Positions 15,448-19,876 of a stretch of 19,876 nucleotides of DNA are shown piece after piece. The stretch spans positions 1-19,876 of the forward strand of contig JAGLUC010000152.1 in the NCBI GenBank assembly GCA_023134955.1, read 5' to 3'. The DNA comes from Methylococcales bacterium (GTDB lineage: Bacteria > Pseudomonadota > Gammaproteobacteria > Methylococcales > Methylomonadaceae). Positions within the stretch are counted from its first letter, which is position 1. Each line of letters starts with the position of its first letter. Below the pieces are notes generated by a model. That model saw only the letters and a program-made list of their open reading frames with translations. It had not been told where the DNA came from and did not search any database. Made by a program: the position numbers and the translations under genes.

Positions 15448-15905
15448 GTATTACTTGTCTCCTCATACGGGTTTTTTATTTTTATTATGTTTAGAATCCT
15501 AATTTCTAACCCTTCCATTTCTTCAGCCTCATCATCCTCAACATGATTATAGCCTAACAAATGAAGCACACCATGAACAACCATATGTGCCCAATGATGC
15601 TCTAAAATCTTATTTTGCTGCTGACTCTCTTTTTCAACAACCCCAGCGCAAAGCAATAAGTCACCTAATAAATTACTTTCAATACCCTCTGGTACATCAA
15701 AGGGGAAACTTAATATATTAGTTGAGCCTTTTTTATGTCGATATTGTTCATTAAATTGAATCATTTCCGCTTCATCAACAATTCTAATAGTAATTTCTGA
15801 ATCTTCTGACTCATCCTTTAAAACTGCATCAACCCATGATTGAAACTGATGCGGTGCTGGAATACTATTAGATTTAGAAACAATCTGAAAATCAAGTTTA
15901 TTCAC
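15444..15905 (-). CDS. ybeY: YbeY endoribonuclease
   Basis: Single-strand-specific, zinc-dependent RNase needed for 16S rRNA 3'-end maturation and ribosome quality control. The 153-residue protein has the UPF0054 zinc motif with H111, H115 and H121 in HGVLHLLGYNH, three residues off the E. coli positions, plus the conserved NILSFPFD stretch (63-70). It lies 14 bp after ybeZ and overlaps corC by 4 bp, so it is in the middle of the operon. Confidence 0.96.
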   Translation of the reverse strand: MNKLDFQIVSKSNSIPAPHQFQSWVDAVLKDESEDSEITIRIVDEAEMIQFNEQYRHKKGSTNILSFPFDVPEGIESNLLGDLLLCAGVVEKESQQQNKILEHHWAHMVVHGVLHLLGYNHVEDDEAEEMEGLEIRILNIIKIKNPYEETSNT

Positions 15906-15919
15906 TTATGGCTGCTCTA

Positions 15920-16903
15920 TTAATCCTGTGCCTTCTCATATCGCTCATAAGCCAGAACAATACGTTGAACCAAGGGGTGTCTTACCACATCTTTCGCGCC
16001 AAAGAAGGTAAAGCTAATGCCATTAACATCTTTCAAAACTTCTAACACATGTTTTAAACCCGACATTTTTTCATTAGGTAAATCAGTTTGCGTCACATCC
16101 CCTGTCACTACTGCTGTTGAACCAAACCCAACACGGGTTAAAAACATTTTTATTTGTTCAGTTGTGGTATTTTGAGCTTCATCCAAAATAATAAATGAGT
16201 CATTCAATGTTCTACCACGCATAAAAGCTAATGGGGCAACTTCAATCACATTTCGCTCCAATAGTTTTTCTACTTTTTCAAAACCTAACATATCAAATAA
16301 GGCATCATATAAAGGTCGTAAGTAAGGGTCAACTTTTTGAGCCATATCACCTGGTAAAAACCCTAATTTCTCACCTGCTTCAACTGCTGGACGAACCAAA
16401 ATAATTCGCCTTACTGTTTCGGTTTGCAAGGCCTCTACGGCGCAAGCAACCGCTAAATAAGTTTTCCCCGTTCCTGCCGGCCCTACACCAAAGTTAATAT
16501 CATTAGCCATTATCTTTTTTAGGTAATGCTGTTGATTTTCACCCCGACCTTTTATTACTCCGCGCTTAGTTTTAATAAACACATGATTATTAACATGCTC
16601 ATTACTTGGCTCTGTATTTGTTAACTGCTCAATAGTCGAATCCTGCATGGATAAATGAATATATTCTGGGGTGATCACTTCTTCATTTGTTGCTTCAAAT
16701 ATTTTTTGTATCACAACACATGCCGACTTAACTGAATTAGCCAGGCCAGTTACTTTAAATTTGTTACCACGATTGGCTATTTCAACTTCTAGGCGTTGTT
16801 CAATTTGACGCAAATGTTCATCCAGCTTTCCACAAAAGTTAGATAAGCGATGATTATCAACGGGTAATAAGGTGATTTCTTGGGAAATTTGTATATCTGA
16901 CAA
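15920..16903 (-). CDS. ybeZ: PhoH-like ATPase YbeZ
   Basis: PhoH-family P-loop ATPase, a known physical and genomic partner of YbeY and proposed to act as an RNA helicase-like factor. The 327-residue protein has an N-terminal KH-like region (about 10-65), Walker A GPAGTGKT (141-148), the RPAVEAGEKLGFLPGD signature and Walker B IILDEAQN with D241-E242. The motif ..TGDVTQTDLP follows. It is 8 bp from miaB upstream and 14 bp from ybeY downstream. Confidence 0.95.
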   Translation of the reverse strand: MSDIQISQEITLLPVDNHRLSNFCGKLDEHLRQIEQRLEVEIANRGNKFKVTGLANSVKSACVVIQKIFEATNEEVITPEYIHLSMQDSTIEQLTNTEPSNEHVNNHVFIKTKRGVIKGRGENQQHYLKKIMANDINFGVGPAGTGKTYLAVACAVEALQTETVRRIILVRPAVEAGEKLGFLPGDMAQKVDPYLRPLYDALFDMLGFEKVEKLLERNVIEVAPLAFMRGRTLNDSFIILDEAQNTTTEQIKMFLTRVGFGSTAVVTGDVTQTDLPNEKMSGLKHVLEVLKDVNGISFTFFGAKDVVRHPLVQRIVLAYERYEKAQD

Positions 16904-16911
16904 TTGAGCGA

Positions 16912-18264
16912 CTAATTTGTTATGATTTTCTGGATAGAAGACTCAACTAGACGACCTCTTAATGAGTTGGGTAATGCTTCGGTAATTTTCACATCCACAA
17001 ACTGTCCTGCCAGACGAGGATGTCCAGTAAAATTAACCACCCGATTATTCTCAGTTCTGCCTGTCACTTGTAAAGGGTTCTTTTTAGATACACCTTCAAC
17101 CAATACAGTTTGCACTGTATCAACCATGCTATTAGAAACATCCATAGTCATTTCATCAAGTCGAGTTTTTAATTTTTTAAGCCGTTGTTTTTTTACCTCT
17201 TCAGAAACATCATCTGCTAATTCTGCTGCCGGGGTTCCCGGACGAGCACTATAGATAAAGCTATAAGAAAAGTCGAACCCCACCTCTTCTATTAACGCCA
17301 TGGTATCCTCAAACTCTTGCTCTGTTTCACCTGGAAAACCAATAATAAAATCAGATGACAAACTAATACCTGGACGAACGGCTTTCATTTTATTCATAAT
17401 TTCGAGGTATTCAGAGCGCGTATAGCCACGTTTCATATTAGCCAGAATATGATCACTGCCGCTTTGCACAGGAAGATGTAAATGATTGACTAATTCAGGT
17501 ATCTCAGCGAATGCTTCAATAATCTCGTCTGTATATTCCGCAGGATGTGAGGTAGTAAATCGAATTCGGTCAATTCCTTCAACAGCAACAACATAATGCA
17601 AAAGTAATGAAAAATCAGCTATCTCTCTATCGTCCATATCACCACGATAAGCATTAACATTTTGTCCCAGTAAATTAATTTCACGCACGCCTTGTTCTGC
17701 CAATGAGGTAATTTCCTTAATCACATCATTTAAAGGACGACTGATTTCTTCTCCCCGCGTATACGGTACCACACAGAAAGTACAATATTTACTACAGCCT
17801 TCCATGATGGAGACAAAAGCTTTGGGACCTTCGGCACGAGGTTCAGGTAATGAGTCAAATTTTTCAATTTCCGGAAAGGAAATATCAACCACACGCTTAT
17901 CTGAATGACGTGCCTGATCTAATAATTCAGGCAGGCGGTGTAATGTTTGCGGACCAAATACTATATCAACATAAGGCGCGCGTTTTTGAATAGCGGCACC
18001 TTCTTGACTTGCAACACAGCCGCCCACGCCAATAATAACATCGGGACGCTTATTTTTAATCTTGCGCCAACGCCCGATAGCAGAAAACACCTTTTCCTGA
18101 GCCTTCTCTCTGATTGAACAGGTATTTAATAATAAAACATCTGCTTCTTCAGCAATTTCAGTCATCTCCATAGCATGAGACGCTTGCAGTACATCCCGCA
18201 TTTTATCGGAATCGTACTCGTTCATTTGACAACCGTTGGTCTGTATAAATAGTTTCTTTGTCAT
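16912..18264 (-). CDS. miaB: tRNA-2-methylthio-N6-dimethylallyladenosine synthase MiaB
   Basis: Radical-SAM methylthiotransferase that converts i6A37 to ms2i6A37 in tRNAs reading U-starting codons. The 450-residue protein has the N-terminal MTTase domain cysteines C12, C49 and C83 for the auxiliary [4Fe-4S] cluster, then the radical SAM CxxxCxxC at C157, C161 and C164, identical in numbering to E. coli, and a C-terminal TRAM domain (about 385-447). It heads the miaB-ybeZ-ybeY-corC unit. Its promoter should lie in 18265-18450, where a short TIR-like element (18321-18425) is also found. Confidence 0.97.
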   Translation of the reverse strand: MTKKLFIQTNGCQMNEYDSDKMRDVLQASHAMEMTEIAEEADVLLLNTCSIREKAQEKVFSAIGRWRKIKNKRPDVIIGVGGCVASQEGAAIQKRAPYVDIVFGPQTLHRLPELLDQARHSDKRVVDISFPEIEKFDSLPEPRAEGPKAFVSIMEGCSKYCTFCVVPYTRGEEISRPLNDVIKEITSLAEQGVREINLLGQNVNAYRGDMDDREIADFSLLLHYVVAVEGIDRIRFTTSHPAEYTDEIIEAFAEIPELVNHLHLPVQSGSDHILANMKRGYTRSEYLEIMNKMKAVRPGISLSSDFIIGFPGETEQEFEDTMALIEEVGFDFSYSFIYSARPGTPAAELADDVSEEVKKQRLKKLKTRLDEMTMDVSNSMVDTVQTVLVEGVSKKNPLQVTGRTENNRVVNFTGHPRLAGQFVDVKITEALPNSLRGRLVESSIQKIITN

Positions 18265-18320
18265 ATTTGCTTGTAGACGATCAATCTACTTTAAAATCTC
18301 CAATTAATCGTAAAAGCAAT

Positions 18321-18425
18321 ATACTCTTTTTGCTGAAGAAATGCACACATTGTATTTTATAATACATTGAATATAAATGATTTATCAATTCACTAGCGAG
18401 GGAGATTTTTAAGTACAAAGAGTAT
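18321..18425. mobile_element. Diverged short TIR element, probable family 1 relative
   Basis: The ends are ATACTCTTTTTGCTGAAGAA and, read inward from the right, ATACTCTTTGTACTTAAAAA, followed by TCTCCCTCGCTAGTG, which recalls the TACCCCGCTTTAGTG seen at 4237. Length is about 105 bp, shorter than the other copies, and the interior is not alignable by eye. It sits in the likely miaB promoter region. Confidence 0.5.
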
Positions 18426-18583
18426 CTCTATTTGATCCATTAATTTAAGATCTAAAACAGTTCATTATAACAAACTTAGAATCAATCTATAAATTCAATT
18501 AATTTTGTCTATTTGAACCAGTGATAACAGGAAGAAATATTGAGTAGAACCTAAAAACAACAGTTTTTAACTTTATTTTAGGC

Positions 18584-18622
18584 AAAAAAAACCTCTCAAC
18601 GCTATAATTAACAAAGAGAGGT
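18584..18622 (-). terminator. Intrinsic terminator of the predicted small RNA
   Basis: On the minus strand ACCTCTC pairs with GAGAGGT (arms at 18616-18622 and 18591-18597) around an 18-nt loop, followed directly by eight Us (the A-run 18584-18591). It faces away from lysR and into the miaB leader, and no protein gene precedes it on that strand, which is the main reason for suspecting an RNA gene. Confidence 0.75.
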
Positions 18623-18740
18623 AAAGAAAAACTTAAGCAGACAAAAAATGAGGAAAATCTGCTTAGTATTACAACACCAAGGAGGTAAAAAATTATCAAT
18701 TTTGACTTGAGGCTTTAAACGCCTTGTCTCAATTAAGTTA
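18584..18740 (-). ncRNA. Predicted small RNA with an exposed anti-Shine-Dalgarno motif
   Basis: Read on the minus strand, a promoter (-35 at 18769-18774, -10 at 18747-18752) would start a transcript near 18740. In order it would contain a stem-loop with TTGAG/CTCAA and GCC/GGC arms (18707-18732), an unpaired ACCTCCTT (18679-18686), a second stem-loop with AGCAGA/TCTGCT arms (18635-18664), and an intrinsic terminator (18584-18622). About 157 nt in all. No good reading frame fits inside: the only long minus-strand frame crosses the terminator. ACCTCCTT equals the 16S rRNA anti-SD core, so it could pair with ribosome sites of target mRNAs. It matches no RNA family I recognise. Confidence 0.55.
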
Positions 18741-18746
18741 ATAATA

Positions 18747-18774
18747 ACTATACAGGTAAAAAAATTGTTTACAA
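18747..18774 (-). promoter_or_regulatory. Candidate promoter of the small RNA
   Basis: On the minus strand TTGTAA (18769-18774) and TATAGT (18747-18752) are 16 bp apart, 4/6 and 5/6 matches to sigma-70 hexamers. It is back to back with the lysR promoter. Confidence 0.5.
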
Positions 18775-18778
18775 TGGG

Positions 18779-18808
18779 TTGATTATTAAATATATTATTT
18801 CCTATAAA
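18779..18808 (+). promoter_or_regulatory. Candidate lysR promoter
   Basis: TTGATT (18779-18784) and TATAAA (18803-18808) with an 18-bp spacer. The start would fall near 18815, leaving a leader of roughly 24 nt. The -10 lies in the centre of the dyad 18792-18818, which would allow autorepression. Confidence 0.5.
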
Positions 18809-18818
18809 GAAATAATAT
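18792..18818. promoter_or_regulatory. 10+10 bp perfect dyad, likely LysR-type operator
   Basis: ATATTATTTC and GAAATAATAT are perfect complements around CTATAAA. The centre gives the T-N11-A pattern (T18799, A18811, arms TTTC/GAAA) usual for LysR-type regulators. It covers the lysR -10, and its centre at 18805 is about 65 bp upstream of the predicted small RNA start. Confidence 0.6.
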
Positions 18819-18838
18819 CAATTAACTAGACGATTTAT

Positions 18839-19738
18839 ATGGATAAATTAAGTAGCATGACAGTTTTTGTTCGTGTCGCAAAAGCTGGTAGTTTTGCTGG
18901 GGCGGCGAGAGAGCTTGGTATTTCCAGAGCCATGACCACAAAACACATCATGCATCTGGAAAGTAAACTTGATACGCGCTTATTCAATAGAACAACTAGA
19001 AGTTTAAGCTTAACCGAAGTCGGTGCCTCTTACTTAGAAAGATGTCAGCAAGTTTTATTAGATGTTGAAGAAATGGAAGCTGCTGTGACTCATCTACAAG
19101 CGGAACCACGAGGCATATTAAAAATCAGCGCCCCTCCAGTGATTGGTGCAACTCACATAGCTACCGCTTTATCTGAATTTCTAAAATTAAATGAAGACCT
19201 CTCCGTTGAGATGATTCTAAAAGGTAGTCATGTTGATTTAATTGATGAAGGCGTTGATATTGCAATTTTCTTGGGCAAGCTACAAGACACCAGCTTAGTC
19301 GCCAGAAAGCTGGCGAGCTCCTCGCTCGTTGTTTGCGGAGCCCCTTCTTATTTTGAGCGTTACGGCATTCCACAAGAACCTGAAGATTTAGTCGATCACA
19401 GTTGCCTGGTGAATTGGGCCATACCTCCACGAGATAGATGGAAATTTAGAGGGGTTTTAGGGGAAAGAGAAGTAAAAGTAACAGGTCGAATGCAAGCAAA
19501 TGTTGCCGACCCCATTCGAATCGCAGCCAATAATGGTTTAGGTATGATCATGCTACCTAAATATATTGTCGGCAGAGATATAGAGAAAGGTAAATTACAA
19601 GTAGTACTGGAACAATACCGTATATCTCCCCTGGAAATTCACGCTGTTTACCCTCACAGAAAATATTTATCGGCAAAAGTAAGAGATTTCCTGGAATTTT
19701 TACAAGAATGGATGCCAACTCGTGTAGGAATGGACTAA
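18839..19738 (+). CDS. LysR-type transcriptional regulator
   Basis: A 299-residue regulator with an N-terminal winged helix-turn-helix (about 1-60: MTVFVRVAKAGSF, AARELGISRAMTTKHI, RLFNRTTRSLSLTEVG), a linker helix (about 60-88) and a two-lobed effector domain (about 90-290; starts RGILKISAPPVIG). It is closest in style to the CrgA/YafC-like subgroup. The effector is not predictable. The ribosome site before its ATG is poor. It is divergent from a predicted small RNA and has a large dyad over its own promoter, as is typical for this family. No metabolic gene lies divergent within 570 bp, so the usual target is missing. Confidence 0.92.
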   Translation: MDKLSSMTVFVRVAKAGSFAGAARELGISRAMTTKHIMHLESKLDTRLFNRTTRSLSLTEVGASYLERCQQVLLDVEEMEAAVTHLQAEPRGILKISAPPVIGATHIATALSEFLKLNEDLSVEMILKGSHVDLIDEGVDIAIFLGKLQDTSLVARKLASSSLVVCGAPSYFERYGIPQEPEDLVDHSCLVNWAIPPRDRWKFRGVLGEREVKVTGRMQANVADPIRIAANNGLGMIMLPKYIVGRDIEKGKLQVVLEQYRISPLEIHAVYPHRKYLSAKVRDFLEFLQEWMPTRVGMD

Positions 19739-19785
19739 TCTCGTTAAACTTTTCTATACAGAACAAAAAAACTATCTACTCGTCC

Positions 19786-19873
19786 CGTCCTGAACTTGAA
19801 AGATGCAGATCATTGATTTATCAGGACGCGTGAATACGTCCATGTAAGCTCTGGTGCAACATCCTTGTTGCAC
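19786..19873. repeat. Multi-hairpin repeat-like sequence at the window end
   Basis: Three inverted repeats in 88 bp: CGTCCTGA (19786-19793) with TCAGGACG (19821-19828); GGACG (19824-19828) with CGTCC (19837-19841), which competes with the first; and GTGCAAC (19854-19860) with GTTGCAC (19867-19873). The higher GC than its surroundings and the stacked hairpins suggest a dispersed intergenic repeat whose remainder is cut off by the window edge. No T-run follows, so it is not an obvious terminator for lysR. Confidence 0.5.
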
Positions 19874-19876
19874 AAG

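Larger units (their letters stand above)
18265..18838. other. Regulatory intergenic region between miaB and lysR
   Basis: 574 bp without a supported protein gene. It holds a diverged TIR element (18321-18425), an ATTAATCG fragment at 18303-18310 like the end of family 2, a hairpin CCTAAAA/TTTTAGG at 18550-18582, a predicted minus-strand small RNA (18584-18740) with promoter and terminator, and the lysR promoter with a large dyad. Confidence 0.7.

Noticed and set aside
18499..18699. A 66-residue hydrophobic minus-strand frame
   Set aside because: It runs straight through the strong minus-strand terminator at 18584-18622, starts with TTG without a ribosome site, and is explained by T-rich DNA.
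18651..18713. A 20-codon plus-strand frame starting ATGAGGAAAATC, overlapping AAGGAGGT
   Set aside because: No ribosome site before its ATG, and the AAGGAGGT lies inside and not upstream; the sequence fits better as the complement of the minus-strand RNA.
1..19876. CRISPR arrays, tRNA or rRNA genes, prophage or toxin-antitoxin genes
   Set aside because: None was recognised: no regularly spaced direct repeats, no cloverleaf-like sequence noticed, and no matching proteins. A tRNAscan or CRISPR search was not possible here.

Overview
The window looks like a stretch of chromosome from an AT-rich, Gram-negative gammaproteobacterial methylotroph, most likely a methanotroph of the Methylococcales. 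The clues are a lanthanide-type methanol dehydrogenase (xoxF) followed by xoxJ, a lipid A gene (lpxH), and the gammaproteobacterial miaB-ybeZ-ybeY-corC order. The low GC content, a broken gene copy and several small non-autonomous repeats would suit one of the low-GC lineages. That last placement is an inference.

Layout. Positions 1-775: lpxH, behind a short heptanucleotide tandem repeat. 776-4219: xoxF with a leader region containing inverted repeats, a strong terminator, then xoxJ with its own candidate promoter. 4220-5557: a ceramidase-like membrane hydrolase on the minus strand, flanked by members of a small terminal-inverted-repeat (TIR) element family. 5558-13023: a glycogen island. malQ and glgC point left; glgB and glgA (overlapping by 4 bp) point right, followed 13 bp later by a small secretin-domain protein. 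13024-14598: a decayed zone with one small membrane protein gene and a partial second copy of the secretin-domain gene, split by two abutting TIR elements. 14599-18264: the minus-strand operon miaB-ybeZ(phoH)-ybeY-corC for tRNA modification, RNA quality control and ion homeostasis. lnt, which follows corC in E. coli, is not here. 18265-18838: a dense regulatory region. 18839-19738: a LysR-type regulator, followed by a repeat-like tail with three hairpins.

How the parts fit. XoxF oxidises methanol in the periplasm and XoxJ is its dedicated periplasmic partner. GlgC, GlgB and GlgA turn sugar phosphate made from C1 assimilation into glycogen, and MalQ rearranges malto-oligosaccharides.

The two most interesting signals are non-coding. 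First, between miaB and the LysR gene there is a promoter, a string of hairpins, an exposed anti-Shine-Dalgarno motif (ACCTCCTT) and an intrinsic terminator, all on the minus strand. This reads as an unannotated small RNA. It is divergent from the LysR gene, with a perfect 10+10 bp dyad placed over the lysR -10 and centred about 65 bp upstream of the predicted RNA start, the textbook geometry for LysR-type control. Second, two families of TIR mini-elements occur next to each other at two loci and probably a third. One of them carries a REP-like inverted pair, and one insertion splits the duplicated gene fragment, so its empty site can be read from the intact paralogue.
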